DNA from: JBGPLH01 sp041486365 [NCBI: Thermodesulfobacteriota bacterium]
Lineage (GTDB): Bacteria; JAUYMQ01
Assembly (NCBI GenBank): GCA_041486365.1
Contig: JBGPLH010000101.1
Coordinates: forward strand, 1-9,715
Reading direction: 5' to 3'
Length of the DNA: 9,715 bases
In this document: positions 1-7,358 of the stretch, piece by piece
Numbering within the stretch: the first letter of the stretch is position 1
How the letters are laid out: the number at the start of each line of letters is the position of its first letter
The notes under the pieces: generated by a model
What the model saw: only the letters and a program-made list of their open reading frames with translations
Told to the model about the DNA's origin: nothing
Databases searched by the model: none
Made by a program: the position numbers and the translations under genes

Positions 1-96
1 GGCGAGCAGCGTCGCTCCCCGCTCGACCAGCCCGCGGGCGAACTCCACCAATCCGCGCTTGTCGGACACGGAAAGCAGAGCGAGGCGGATGGGCAT
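1..96 (-). CDS. purH: PurH N-terminus (AICAR transformylase / IMP cyclohydrolase), cut by window edge
   Basis: The first 32 residues are visible and begin [20 protein letters not shown], followed by [12 protein letters not shown]. This matches the conserved start of PurH ([10 protein letters not shown][IL]-VEFA), the MGS-like cyclohydrolase domain. The family is a cytosolic bifunctional enzyme that does the last two steps of IMP synthesis. The start at 96 is favoured because an AAGGAGG Shine-Dalgarno (102-108 on the complementary strand) lies 5 nt upstream. An out-of-frame ATG at 100 is only 1 nt from that site and gives a non-homologous frame. The gene lies 58 nt downstream of selD on the same strand with no clear terminator between them, so co-transcription with selD is plausible. 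The catalytic C-terminal domain is outside the window. Identification rests on 32 residues, but the motif is distinctive. Confidence 0.85.
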   Translation of the reverse strand, partial: MPIRLALLSVSDKRGLVEFARGLVERGATLLA

Positions 97-154
97 GCAT
101 GCCTCCTTATAAGAGGAAGGGGGATGGGCGGGCTGGTGGGCCTCGGGAGGCGGC

Positions 155-1222
155 TCAGGAGCCCGATTCACGAAGGATCACGCGCCCGAAGGCCCCCGGC
201 TCCGCGCGCGCCTCGACCCAGCCGACGCGGTGGGCCGCGACGCCACGTCGCGTGAGCGCCGAGACCAGCGTCTCCAGCCGCGCCTCAGGGATGGCGATGA
301 GGAGGCCGCCGGAGGTCTGCGGATCGAACGCGATCTTCTTCCAGACCTCGTCGAGCCCCCCGGGCCAGAGGATCATCGGGCCGTAGTATGCCTGGTTGTG
401 CGCCGTCCCGCCGGGGCTCATGCCGCGGCGCGCGAGGTCCATCACGTCGGGCAACAACGGGAGCGCCGATAGCTCGATGGCCACGCGCACGCCGCTCCCG
501 CGCGCGAGGTTCATCGCGTGGCCGAGAAACCCGAAGCCCGTGATGTCCGTCGCCGCCCTGGCGCCCGCCTCGATCATCGCCTCGCAGGCGTCGCGGTTGA
601 GCCGCAGCATGGAGGCCGTCGCCGCGTCGAGCGCTTCCCTGGACGACTTCCCGCGCTTCGTCGCCGTGGCCACGAGCCCCGTGCCGACCGGCTTCGTGAG
701 AAGGAGCGCGTCTCCCGGCTCGGCCCCCTGATTCGTGGTCAGGCGGGCGGGATGCACGAGGCCCGTGACGCTGAGCCCGTATTTCAGCTCCTCGTCCTCC
801 ACCGTGTGGCCGCCCACGATGACGGCGCCCGCCTCACGGACCTTGTCGCCTCCGCCCTTGAGAATTTCCACCAGGACCCCACGGTCGAGCTTCTTCGAGG
901 GAAAGCCCATGACGTTCATCGCCGTGAGCGGCCGCCCGCCCATCGCGTAAACGTCCGAGAGCGAATTGGCCGCGGCGATCTGCCCGAAGAGGAAGGGGTC
1001 ATCGACGATCGGGGTGATGAAGTCGACCGTCTGCACGAGGGCGACCTCGTCGGAGATCCGGTAGACCCCGGCGTCGTCGTAGGTGTCGATCCCCACGAGC
1101 AGGTTCGGGTCGTCGCTCCCCGGAAGACACGCGATCGCTTCGGCAAGGCCACCCGGGCCCAGCTTGGCGGCTCAACCGGCGGTCTTCACCGTCTTCGTCA
1201 GTTCGATTTTTTTGTGGGTCAT
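155..1222 (-). CDS. selD: Selenide, water dikinase (selenophosphate synthetase) with a UGA-encoded selenocysteine
   Basis: SelD makes selenophosphate from selenide and ATP, the selenium donor for selenocysteine and 2-selenouridine synthesis. Reading TGA (1172-1174) as Sec gives 355 aa, close to the 347 aa of E. coli SelD. The N-terminus reads [24 protein letters not shown], so U17 and K20 fall where E. coli has catalytic Cys17 and Lys20. Other visible SelD marks are VQTVDF (63-68), SDVYAMGG with D90, [13 protein letters not shown] (137-149), [10 protein letters not shown] with D226 and DPQTSGG (300-306). D50, D90 and D226 correspond to the Mg-ATP aspartates. The frame is unbroken on both sides of the TGA, which argues against a pseudogene. 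A GTG at 1096 would give a 313-aa product lacking the catalytic segment and is not the true start. No Shine-Dalgarno precedes ATG 1222, but a promoter lies immediately upstream. The SelA, SelB and tRNA-Sec genes are not in the window. Confidence 0.93.
1148..1171 (-). promoter_or_regulatory. Candidate bacterial SECIS hairpin immediately after the selD UGA
   Basis: Directly after the UGA the mRNA reads GCCGCC (1171-1166), a 12-nt loop AAGCUGGGCCCG, then GGUGGC (1153-1148). The arms form six pairs including one G-U. An alternative fold pairs CAAG-CUG with UGG-CUUG around a bulged C, leaving a 7-nt apical loop that begins with GG, which suits SelB recognition better. That loop is only 12 nt from the UGA, closer than the 18 nt I count in E. 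coli fdhF. Bacterial SECIS elements are known to lie inside the coding region just downstream of UGA. GC-rich sequence forms hairpins easily, so structure alone is weak; position supports the call. Confidence 0.45.
1172..1174 (-). other. In-frame UGA, probable selenocysteine codon 17 of selD
   Basis: TGA on the minus strand sits at codon 17 of selD, in the context T-A-G-(UGA)-A-A-K. In SelD families this position is the nucleophilic Cys or Sec, followed three residues later by an essential Lys, which is present here. The reading frame continues through conserved SelD sequence on both sides without a shift. Direct observation: a TGA flanked by the SelD active-site context. Inference: it is decoded as selenocysteine. 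Confidence 0.88.
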
Positions 1223-1228
1223 GGTGGG

Positions 1229-1257
1229 TTATTACACCCGCCCCGGTGGGGTGTCAA
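1229..1257 (-). promoter_or_regulatory. selD promoter: TTGACA-N17-TAATAA, probably leaderless
   Basis: On the minus strand TTGACA (1257-1252) is a perfect sigma-70 -35 box, followed by exactly 17 nt and TAATAA (1234-1229) as a -10 box. Only six bases (CCCACC) separate the -10 from ATG 1222. A normal start 6-7 nt after the -10 would fall at or beside the A of the start codon, giving an mRNA with no 5' leader. The absence of a Shine-Dalgarno upstream of selD agrees. The boxes stand out from the GC-rich surroundings and lie in the 74-nt gap after the glycan cassette, so selD need not depend on that operon. Confidence 0.6.
1234..1254 (-). promoter_or_regulatory. Palindrome in the selD promoter spacer, candidate operator
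   Basis: The 21-bp sequence between and touching the two promoter boxes is an inverted repeat. Outer arms ACACCC and GGGTGT pair perfectly (6 of 6), and two more C-G pairs flank the central G, with two mismatches between. It overlaps the 3' part of the -35 box and the first base of the -10 box, where a bound repressor would block RNA polymerase. I recognise no specific regulator. In GC-rich sequence short palindromes can be chance. Confidence 0.35.
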
Positions 1258-1259
1258 CG

Positions 1260-1283
1260 AAAGGCGCGACGACGCCGCGCGCC
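1260..1283 (-). terminator. Weak hairpin terminator after the glycan cassette
   Basis: Downstream of the CapK-like stop codon the transcript contains GGCGCG (1283-1278), a 9-nt loop and CGCGCC (1268-1263), a perfect six-pair GC stem followed by UUU (1262-1260). The short U run makes this a weak intrinsic terminator. Its place between the cassette and the selD -35 box (1257-1252) is what would be expected if the two are separate units. Confidence 0.35.
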
Positions 1284-1296
1284 GCGGGGAGAGCGG

Positions 1297-2724
1297 TCAT
1301 TCGTAGAGGTTGTGCTGCTCCGATCCGGCGAAGCGCAGCGGCACCTTCGAGACGACCCAGCGGAACTTCCCGCTCGGCCCGCGCGGGATGTCGTCGACGA
1401 ATTCGACCTCGATGGCGACGGAGGGCCCCAGGCGCTCGCCGAGAGCCGCGACGAGCTGCCGCGTATCGTCGTCCGTGTAGCCGGAGCGCCGGACGATCTT
1501 CACCGTCACGCGATCGGGCGTCTCCTGGACGATCTGGCTCTTCTCGATGCGGACCATGGGCTTGAAGGGGTGGGTGAGCGTGGAGGACGAGATGAACCGC
1601 CCCTCCGGCGTGACGACGATATCCTCCGCCTTCGTCGTGACGGCGGCCATGCGCGGCAGCGTCCGGCCGCAGCCGCAGGCCCCGCCGATCTTCGCGCTCA
1701 CGTCCCCCACCTCGTAGCGGATGAGCGGCATCCCGTGGTTCTGGAGCCCCGTGGCGATGATCCGCCCGAACTGTCCCTCCGGGAGCGCCTCGCCGTCGTC
1801 CCCCACGATCTCCAGGACGCCGAACTCCGGCTGGACATGGAGCCCGTGGTGCTTCTCGCACTCCATGGCGAAGAGCACGCGCTCGGCCTGGCTGAAGACG
1901 TCGAAGACCCGGCAGGCGAAGGCCTGCTCGATCGTCGCGCGCTGGATCGGGAGCAGCGTCTCGGAGGAGCACACCACCCCGCGCAGGGGGAACGTCTTCC
2001 CGCTCTCGACGACGTGGCGCGCGAGGATGTAGGCGGTGCTCGGGTAGGCGTCGAGAAACTGGCACCGCCGCGCCCTCATGGCGTCCAGGTACAGCGGCAG
2101 GTTCCGCTCCTCCAGGTGGAAGGAGGAGAGCAGGAGCTGCTTCCAGGGCGCGTTCCACCGCCAGAAGGGGGGAAGCGTCCGCGCGATCGGGACGATGGTC
2201 CGGCCCAGCAGGCTCGCGTAGGGCGACCCGAAGGCGAACCCGGCCCAGCCCCGCGCGCGCCAGTTGGCCGCGTTGTTCGCCACGTCCACGCGCCGATCCC
2301 AGAGCACGGTGACGGGCGACCCGGTCGTGCCGGAGGAGTTCCCCGGCTTGAGGTCCTTCGGCCGGTCGTCCGTGGACACGAGGCCCTCGAACCGTGAACG
2401 CAGGATGTCCTTCGTGAGGATCGGGAGCTTCGCGAGATGGGCCACACCGCCGATGTCCCGGGGCTCGAGCTTCCGCTCGCGCATCACGTCGCGGTAGTAG
2501 GCGACCTTCTCGTAGGCGTGCCCTATCAGGTCGCGCACCGCCCGGTCCTGCATCGCGGCCAGCTCCGCGGGCGGCCGCCGCTCGTTCTCCGCGAAGATCC
2601 GCTGCCACAGCCGGTACTCGTCGTTGAACCGCTCGCGCCGGATCTTCCAGCCGTAGGCGTTGAGCGCGAGCGTCTGGAGCGCCGCGGGGCTCGCCGCGTA
2701 GATCCGCTCGAGGACCTTCTTCAT
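1297..2724 (-). CDS. CapK/PaaK-like adenylate-forming enzyme (phenylacetate-CoA ligase family)
   Basis: This 475-aa protein belongs to the adenylate-forming PaaK/CapK family, which activates a carboxylate as acyl-AMP and usually passes it to CoA or another acceptor. Visible motifs are the P-loop NSSGTTGSP (129-137), DVFSQAERV (275-283, the position of the YGxTE-type motif), LIRYEVGD (334-341), a Cys-containing CGCGRTLPRM (350-359) and the C-terminal GPSGKFRWVV (449-458) with the expected lysine K453. No signal peptide or membrane segment is evident, so it should be cytosolic. The ATG at 2724 overlaps the upstream glycosyltransferase stop as ATGA, with GAGGG 6 nt upstream. The frame is open further upstream, but that part is only antisense-quality sequence in another gene. 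CapK-like members are common in capsule and O-antigen clusters, where their substrates are mostly unknown. Here it may activate an acyl group for glycan decoration; this is inference. Confidence 0.82.
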   Translation of the reverse strand: MKKVLERIYAASPAALQTLALNAYGWKIRRERFNDEYRLWQRIFAENERRPPAELAAMQDRAVRDLIGHAYEKVAYYRDVMRERKLEPRDIGGVAHLAKLPILTKDILRSRFEGLVSTDDRPKDLKPGNSSGTTGSPVTVLWDRRVDVANNAANWRARGWAGFAFGSPYASLLGRTIVPIARTLPPFWRWNAPWKQLLLSSFHLEERNLPLYLDAMRARRCQFLDAYPSTAYILARHVVESGKTFPLRGVVCSSETLLPIQRATIEQAFACRVFDVFSQAERVLFAMECEKHHGLHVQPEFGVLEIVGDDGEALPEGQFGRIIATGLQNHGMPLIRYEVGDVSAKIGGACGCGRTLPRMAAVTTKAEDIVVTPEGRFISSSTLTHPFKPMVRIEKSQIVQETPDRVTVKIVRRSGYTDDDTRQLVAALGERLGPSVAIEVEFVDDIPRGPSGKFRWVVSKVPLRFAGSEQHNLYE

Positions 2725-3875
2725 GGGGCGCCCTCTGCCGTGCCGGCGCCCGGAGCCCCGTCGGGCGGCGGGACCACCAGATGCGCGGGGACCGGCGGCA
2801 CCGCCGCTATCCCGCCCTGGACCAGCGCCCCGAACATCCCGTCGATCACCGCCATGTTCTCCCGCATCGACGCGCGCGCGCACACGAGCCGCCGGTTCTC
2901 CTCCCGGGCCCGGGCGGCGCGGGCCGGATCGGCGAGCGCGCCGCCGATCGCGCGGCCGATGGCGTGCGGGTCGCCCGCGGGGACGAGATCCCCGGTCAGG
3001 TCGGGACGGATCCAGAGCCGGTTCGCTTCGTTGTCCGTCACCACGGGCCAGGCCCCGCAGGCCATCGCCTCGAGCAGCGACGCGCTCACGCCGTCCGTGC
3101 GCACCGTCGAGACGTACACGTCGCATGCACGCAACAGCTCCACGAGCCGCTCGATCGAGACGCGGCCCGGGAACTCGACGTGCTTCGCCACGCCGAGCGT
3201 GTCCGCGAGCGCCACCAGCCGCTCCTTCTCGGGCCCCTCCCCCACCGCCGTCCAGACGGCGTCCGGGAACCTCTTCAGGACGTCGGGCAGCGCCCGGAGG
3301 ATCGGCTCCAGGTTGTAGTCCGCCCGGAGAGCGCGCGTCGAGAGGAGGCGCGTCGGCGTCCCCGGCCGTGGCCGGCTCCCGTCCATCGTGAATCGCTCCG
3401 TATCGATCCCGTAGGCGATCGTCCGGATCCTCGCCGGGTCGCAGCCCAGGGCGATCATGTTCCGCGTCATGTGGGCGCCCCAGGAGGTGACGAGATCGGC
3501 GCGGGCTAAGGCGTAGCGCGCGAGGGCGCGCTTCATGCGGGAGGTGGGCGGAAAGGCGATGTGCATCCCCTGGGCCGCCATGGCGAGCGGATGGAGACCG
3601 GCCGCAGCGGCGAGCACCCCGTAGGAGGTGACGCGGTAGGCCACCGTGAGATCGGGACGGAGCCGGCGGGCCAGCGCGCGTGCCGCGGGGATCGCGGCGA
3701 GGTATCCGAGACGCCCGAAGCGGCGGCCGAGCGGATGGAACGTCACGCCCACGGGCGCCGAGGAAGGCTCCTGGAGCGAGGCGAGGTGCACCTCGTGCCC
3801 AAAAGCGACGGCCGAGTGCTCGGCCCAGACGCGGGTGTAGGGGCTCGTCGCCTCACCGAGGAAGAGGATGCGCAT
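2721..3875 (-). CDS. GT4-family glycosyltransferase
   Basis: A 384-aa GT-B fold glycosyltransferase (group 1, GT4). It starts MRILFLGEATSPYTRVWAEH, an N-terminal Rossmann strand typical of the family. The C-terminal nucleotide-sugar domain shows VGEGPEKERL (211-220), HVEFPGRVS (232-240), a central ACDVYVSTVRTDGVSASLLE run (250-269) and EAMACGAWPVVTDN (269-282). The usual E-x7-E appears here as D261-x7-E269. It should transfer a sugar from a nucleotide donor to a growing glycan at the cytosolic face; donor and acceptor cannot be read from sequence. The last 30 residues or so are Pro/Gly/Ala-rich and look disordered. The start lies 6 nt after the methyltransferase stop, and the stop overlaps the CapK-like start, indicating translational coupling within the cassette. 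Confidence 0.88.
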   Translation of the reverse strand: MRILFLGEATSPYTRVWAEHSAVAFGHEVHLASLQEPSSAPVGVTFHPLGRRFGRLGYLAAIPAARALARRLRPDLTVAYRVTSYGVLAAAAGLHPLAMAAQGMHIAFPPTSRMKRALARYALARADLVTSWGAHMTRNMIALGCDPARIRTIAYGIDTERFTMDGSRPRPGTPTRLLSTRALRADYNLEPILRALPDVLKRFPDAVWTAVGEGPEKERLVALADTLGVAKHVEFPGRVSIERLVELLRACDVYVSTVRTDGVSASLLEAMACGAWPVVTDNEANRLWIRPDLTGDLVPAGDPHAIGRAIGGALADPARAARAREENRRLVCARASMRENMAVIDGMFGALVQGGIAAVPPVPAHLVVPPPDGAPGAGTAEGAP

Positions 3876-3881
3876 GCCGCC

Positions 3882-4745
3882 CTATTTCCGGAAGGTCATC
3901 ACCGCCATGCGGTAGAAGCGGCCGATGCCGGGAAAGGCCCGGAGCAGCGCCGCGTCCGCGCTCCTGAGCGAGAGCATCGCCCGCCGGTAGGCGCGGGCCG
4001 CCGCGGGGTGGCGGCGCAGGAAGGCGGCGTCGTTGTCGCGCAGCGCGTTTCCGGGGACCTTCCAGCCGATCACCTGCTGGATCATGGAGAAAAAGTAGAA
4101 CGCCTCGATCGAGTGCGACCGGAAGGGTCCGGCAAAGGTGAGCACGTCCTGCGCCGTGAGGGGGACGTCGGTCCCGTGCTCCTCCTTCCCCGGGTAGGGG
4201 ACGTGCTTGCGCGCCCACTCGAGGATCGGATTGGTGCCGAGCGGCTCCGAGAAGACCGCCACGCCGCCAGGCTTGAGCACCCGGTGGACCTGCCGGGCGG
4301 CGAGCGGGATGTTCACGTGGTGGAGCACGCCGAACCCAACGACGACGTCGAACATCTCGTCCGGGTACGAGATGTTCTCGAAGCTGGACACCGACAGCTC
4401 GACCTTGTCGTCGACGCCGCTCACGCGGCAGACCCGCCGCGCCACCTCCACCACCTCGGGAACGAGATCGAACGCCCAGACCCGTGCCCCGGAGTGGGCC
4501 AGGAGGGGGATCTGGCCGCCGGGCCCGCAGCCGCATTCGAGCACGCTGCGGCCCCTCAGATCGCCCATCGCCCGCAGAATTGCCTCGCCCTCCGCGTGGC
4601 GGCCCTCGCCAAAGTACGTCTGCAGATCGTCCACCACGCGAAGCTTGCGCTCGTCGCGGAACTTGGCCGCCCAGGGGCCCCACACCTTCTGCTCGTAGGC
4701 CTGGCGCTCCTCGAGCGACGCCGTGCGCCAGTCGGTCCCGCTCAT
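3882..4745 (-). CDS. Class I SAM-dependent methyltransferase
   Basis: A 287-aa protein with a Methyltransf_11-type core. Motif I is [11 protein letters not shown] (68-78), followed by an acidic loop AFDLVPE with D93 for the SAM ribose, the core strand [13 protein letters not shown] (132-144) and [12 protein letters not shown] (157-168). The C-terminal third has an aromatic patch [16 protein letters not shown] (214-229) and a helical tail, probably the substrate-binding part. The start at 4745 gives [10 protein letters not shown] and overlaps the upstream glycosyltransferase stop as ATGA, with GGAG 8 nt upstream. The frame runs open for nearly 300 more codons antisense to nothing recognisable, so an upstream start is not credible. 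Position between two glycosyltransferases suggests sugar O-methylation or methylation of a glycan building block, which is inferred from context only. Confidence 0.85.
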   Translation of the reverse strand: MSGTDWRTASLEERQAYEQKVWGPWAAKFRDERKLRVVDDLQTYFGEGRHAEGEAILRAMGDLRGRSVLECGCGPGGQIPLLAHSGARVWAFDLVPEVVEVARRVCRVSGVDDKVELSVSSFENISYPDEMFDVVVGFGVLHHVNIPLAARQVHRVLKPGGVAVFSEPLGTNPILEWARKHVPYPGKEEHGTDVPLTAQDVLTFAGPFRSHSIEAFYFFSMIQQVIGWKVPGNALRDNDAAFLRRHPAAARAYRRAMLSLRSADAALLRAFPGIGRFYRMAVMTFRK

Positions 4746-5986
4746 GCGGCCTTCTCCCCTGCGCCTTTCGCGATGGCGGCGCGAAGGATCTCCAGATAGT
4801 CGTCCGCCAGCCTTCTCCGGTCGTAGTGCGCCTCGACGTGGGCGCGCCCCTTCTCCCCCATGGCGCGGGCCCCGGCCGGATCGTCGGCCAGCGCGCGCAC
4901 CGCGCGGGCCAGCGCCTCGCCGTCGCCGGGCGGAACGGTGATTCCCACGCCGTCGCTCCGCAGGATCGCCTCGCATTCCCCCGCGCCCGAGAGCACCACG
5001 GGGAGCCCGCAGGCGAGCTGCTCGAACACCTTCACGGGCAGCGATCCGCGGGTGAGCGCCGTGTCGGCCAGCGTCGCCACCCCGGCGTCGCAGGCGTTCA
5101 GCACCGCCGGGACGTCGCCGGAGGGAACGCTCGCGCCGAAGATCACGTTGGAAAGCCCCGCCTCCCTGGCGCGGGCCTCCATCCGCGACTTGTCGGCCCC
5201 CTCGCCCACCAGGAGGAAACGGATCCGCGGGTCGTCCCGAAGAGCCGCCGCGGCGTCCACGATCACCTCCGCCCCGTGCATGCGCCCCATGAGACCGACG
5301 TAGCCCGCCACGAAGGCATCCTCCGGGATCCCGTAACGCGCGCGGATGGCCGGGTCCCGCGGCGCGGGGCGGAAGCGCTCCGTGTTGGCGCCGTTGGGGA
5401 TCGCCGAGACCTTCGCCGCGGGCACGCCGCCCGCGACGATCGCGCGGGTGAGGCCATCCGTCGCGGTGACGATCCGGGAAGCGCGCGCGTACACGAACCG
5501 CTCGAGCGCCTCGAAGGCCGACAGAACCGGACCCTCCTTCAGGACCCCCGCCGCCACCGCGGAGGCCGGGTAGAGATCCCGCACGTCGAAGACCAGGGGG
5601 ACGCCGCGGCGCCGCGCCATGAGCCACCCGGCCACGCCGATCGTGAGGGGCGGGGACGTCGCCACGACCACGTCGGCTTCTCCCGCGCGATCGAGCAGGG
5701 CCGGGAGAATCGCGAAGAGCACCTGGTTCACTATTCGCCGGGCGATGGCCGAGCGCGCGTAGGGCACCGTGAACACGCGGTGCACCGGGACGCCGTTCAC
5801 CTCATCGCGCCGGAAGAGGCCGTTCGGGTAACCCGGAAAGATCCGGCCCTCCGGGTAGTGCGGGTTCCCCGTGACGACGGTGACGACGTGGCCCCTCGCG
5901 TGCCATCGCTCGGCCAGCTCGGAGGCGCGCACCGCCGCCGCCGCCCGCTCGGGCGGATAGGTGTCGCCCACCAGAAGGATGCGCAC
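4742..5986 (-). CDS. GT4 glycosyltransferase, WbuB-like
   Basis: A 414-aa GT-B glycosyltransferase of the WbuB-like GT4 group, enzymes that add amino- or deoxy-sugars in O-antigen and capsule synthesis. The N-domain starts [20 protein letters not shown] and contains the group's signatures [15 protein letters not shown] (106-120), [20 protein letters not shown] (131-150) and [14 protein letters not shown] (160-173). The C-domain has [10 protein letters not shown] (231-240), LVGEGADK (259-266) and [16 protein letters not shown] (316-331), where E322 is the likely donor-binding glutamate. The GTG start at 5986 is chosen because it gives the conserved MRILLVGD strand; a weak GGGGGT lies 7 nt upstream. 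It begins 24 nt after the alr stop, and its stop overlaps the methyltransferase start. The donor sugar is not predictable. Confidence 0.9.
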   Translation of the reverse strand: MRILLVGDTYPPERAAAAVRASELAERWHARGHVVTVVTGNPHYPEGRIFPGYPNGLFRRDEVNGVPVHRVFTVPYARSAIARRIVNQVLFAILPALLDRAGEADVVVATSPPLTIGVAGWLMARRRGVPLVFDVRDLYPASAVAAGVLKEGPVLSAFEALERFVYARASRIVTATDGLTRAIVAGGVPAAKVSAIPNGANTERFRPAPRDPAIRARYGIPEDAFVAGYVGLMGRMHGAEVIVDAAAALRDDPRIRFLLVGEGADKSRMEARAREAGLSNVIFGASVPSGDVPAVLNACDAGVATLADTALTRGSLPVKVFEQLACGLPVVLSGAGECEAILRSDGVGITVPPGDGEALARAVRALADDPAGARAMGEKGRAHVEAHYDRRRLADDYLEILRAAIAKGAGEKAA

Positions 5987-6010
5987 GCGGCTACCCCCGG
6001 GCCCGGAGCG

Positions 6011-7132
6011 TCACGGCCCGAGGTACACGCGGGGCACGCGGCGCGAGATCCCGCAGAGCACCTCGTAGCCGATCGTGTCGGCCCATCCCGCGACCTCCTC
6101 GACGTCGATCCGCGCGCCCGCCTGCGATCCGAAGAGGACGACCTCCTCGCCCGCGGCGAGATCGGGCGCCTGGTCGGTGGCGTCGATCATCGTGAGGTCC
6201 ATGCAGACGCGCCCGATGATCGGCAGCCGCCTTCCGCGCGCGAGGACCTCCCCACGGTTGCTGAGCAGGCGCGGCAGGCCGTCGGCGTAGCCCACGGGGA
6301 GCGTCGCGATCACGCTCTCGCGCGGCGTCACGAAGGTGCGGCCGTAGGAGATCGGCGTCCCCGCCGGGACCCGCTTCACGAAGACGGTCTCGGTGACGAA
6401 GCGCATCACCGGCCGCAGGTCGAGATCCGTCTTGAAGCCCGCCGAGGGGCGCGCGCCGTACAGGAGAATGCCCGGGCGGGCCAGGTTCGCCTCTCCGGGG
6501 AGCCCCGTCGCCGTCGCGGCGGAGTTGGCGAAGTGCACGAACCGCGGGCGCACGCCCGCCTCGGTCATCGCGCGAACCGCGGCGTCGAAGCGTGCCACCT
6601 GCCCCCGCGAGTACTCCTGGTCGGCCAGATCGGCGTCGGCGAGATGGGTGAGCACTCCCTCGATCTCGACGTGGGCGAAGCGCTTGAGGTCGCCGAGGAA
6701 GGCGGGAAGCTCCCTCCACGCGACGCCCACGCGCCCCATCCCCGTGTCGATCTTCAGGTGGGCGCGGGCCCGCTTTCCCAGGCGCTGGGCCGCGGCGTCG
6801 AGATCGGCCAGGGTTGCGTGCCGGTAGACGACCGGGGTCAGGTCGCGCTCCACGCAGGCCTCGGCCTGGCCGTCGAAGAGGCCGTTCAGGAGCACGACGC
6901 GGGCCGAAATTCCGACTTCCCGCAGCTCGAGCCCCTCCTCGATCGTCGCCACCCCGAGCCAGGCCGCACCGGCCTCCTCGAGCGCCCGGGCGCATCGCAC
7001 GGCACCGTGGCCGTAGGCGTCCGCTTTCACGATGGGGAGCATCTGCCCGGGCCGCGCGCGCTCCGCGAGGAGGCGGTAGTTCGAGACGAGGGCGCCGAGA
7101 TCGATCTCGGCGCGGGTGGGTCGCGGTCTCAT
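6011..7132 (-). CDS. alr: Alanine racemase, PLP-dependent
   Basis: A 373-aa alanine racemase, which interconverts L- and D-alanine in the cytosol for peptidoglycan. The PLP lysine is K36 in VKADAYGHG (35-43), and the second catalytic base is Y263 in SYGRTFVTP (262-270). Other family marks are [12 protein letters not shown] (125-136), HFANSAAT (200-207), [11 protein letters not shown] (219-229), [11 protein letters not shown] (278-288) and [11 protein letters not shown] (307-317). Length matches the family. ATG 7132 is preceded by AAAGGA with 5-nt spacing. It is the first gene on this strand, divergent from thiS, and its stop is only 24 nt before the glycosyltransferase, so it probably heads the glycan operon. 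Its presence there may simply tie it to envelope synthesis. A role in supplying D-Ala to the CapK-like enzyme is possible but unsupported. Confidence 0.96.
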   Translation of the reverse strand: MRPRPTRAEIDLGALVSNYRLLAERARPGQMLPIVKADAYGHGAVRCARALEEAGAAWLGVATIEEGLELREVGISARVVLLNGLFDGQAEACVERDLTPVVYRHATLADLDAAAQRLGKRARAHLKIDTGMGRVGVAWRELPAFLGDLKRFAHVEIEGVLTHLADADLADQEYSRGQVARFDAAVRAMTEAGVRPRFVHFANSAATATGLPGEANLARPGILLYGARPSAGFKTDLDLRPVMRFVTETVFVKRVPAGTPISYGRTFVTPRESVIATLPVGYADGLPRLLSNRGEVLARGRRLPIIGRVCMDLTMIDATDQAPDLAAGEEVVLFGSQAGARIDVEEVAGWADTIGYEVLCGISRRVPRVYLGP

Positions 7133-7184
7133 GCCGATCCTTTCGGAAGGTCCCGGGGCGCACGCGAGAGTCCCCGAACGCTCA

Positions 7185-7213
7185 TGGGTATCACCTGCCC
7201 CGGCGCCTGTAAA
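7185..7213 (-). promoter_or_regulatory. Weak candidate promoter for alr and the glycan operon
   Basis: On the minus strand TTTACA (7213-7208; 5 of 6 to TTGACA) is followed after 17 nt by TACCCA (7190-7185). A TG one base upstream of that hexamer resembles an extended -10. The -10 match is poor, so this is offered only as the best candidate in the divergent region. Confidence 0.25.
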
Positions 7214-7249
7214 GCCGCGTCCTGTCCCCGGAATGTCCTCCTGCGCGCC

Positions 7250-7278
7250 TTGACACCCATGGGGTCCAAAAGTACCTT
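7250..7278 (+). promoter_or_regulatory. Candidate promoter for the thiS-thiG operon
   Basis: TTGACA (7250-7255) is a perfect -35, then 17 nt, then TACCTT (7273-7278), which keeps the important T1, A2 and T6 of a -10 box. Start would be near 7285, leaving a leader of about 75 nt before thiS. The spacer holds the 8-bp palindrome CCCATGGG. The leader shows no CTGAGA-type thi-box core and is short for a TPP riboswitch, so thiamine control by riboswitch is not visible here. Confidence 0.5.
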
Positions 7279-7358
7279 GTCCGCGGGTATTCCGAATCCA
7301 CGCAGCATCGTCGGAGTCGGCCTGCGCTCACTTCTGGAGCCGGCGGCGCGAAGAGCCG

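Noticed and set aside
140-151. GCCTCGGGAGGC palindrome between selD and purH as a terminator
   Set aside because: The stem is only 4-5 bp with a tiny loop and no U run follows it; the next gene has a strong ribosome site, suggesting read-through.
155-1096. SelD as a 313-aa protein from GTG 1096
   Set aside because: It would lack the catalytic residue and conserved N-terminus that are present in frame upstream once the UGA is read through.
1232-2608. Long minus-strand alternative frame over the CapK-like gene
   Set aside because: Arg/Ala/Gly-rich, no motifs, and out of frame with a protein that shows clear PaaK-family motifs.
1297-2724. CapK-like gene as coenzyme F390 synthetase, linked to the CofH-like gene
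   Set aside because: F390 synthetases are in the same broad family, but this gene is embedded in a glycan cassette on the opposite strand, over 6 kb from the CofH-like gene, so context favours a glycan role.
3561-4799. Plus-strand 412-codon open frame
   Set aside because: Antisense to well-supported methyltransferase and glycosyltransferase genes; the translation is low-complexity His/Arg/Glu-rich with no recognisable family.
7279-7358. TPP riboswitch in the thiS leader
   Set aside because: No CTGAGA or other thi-box core is visible, and the inferred leader is about 75 nt, shorter than the usual element.
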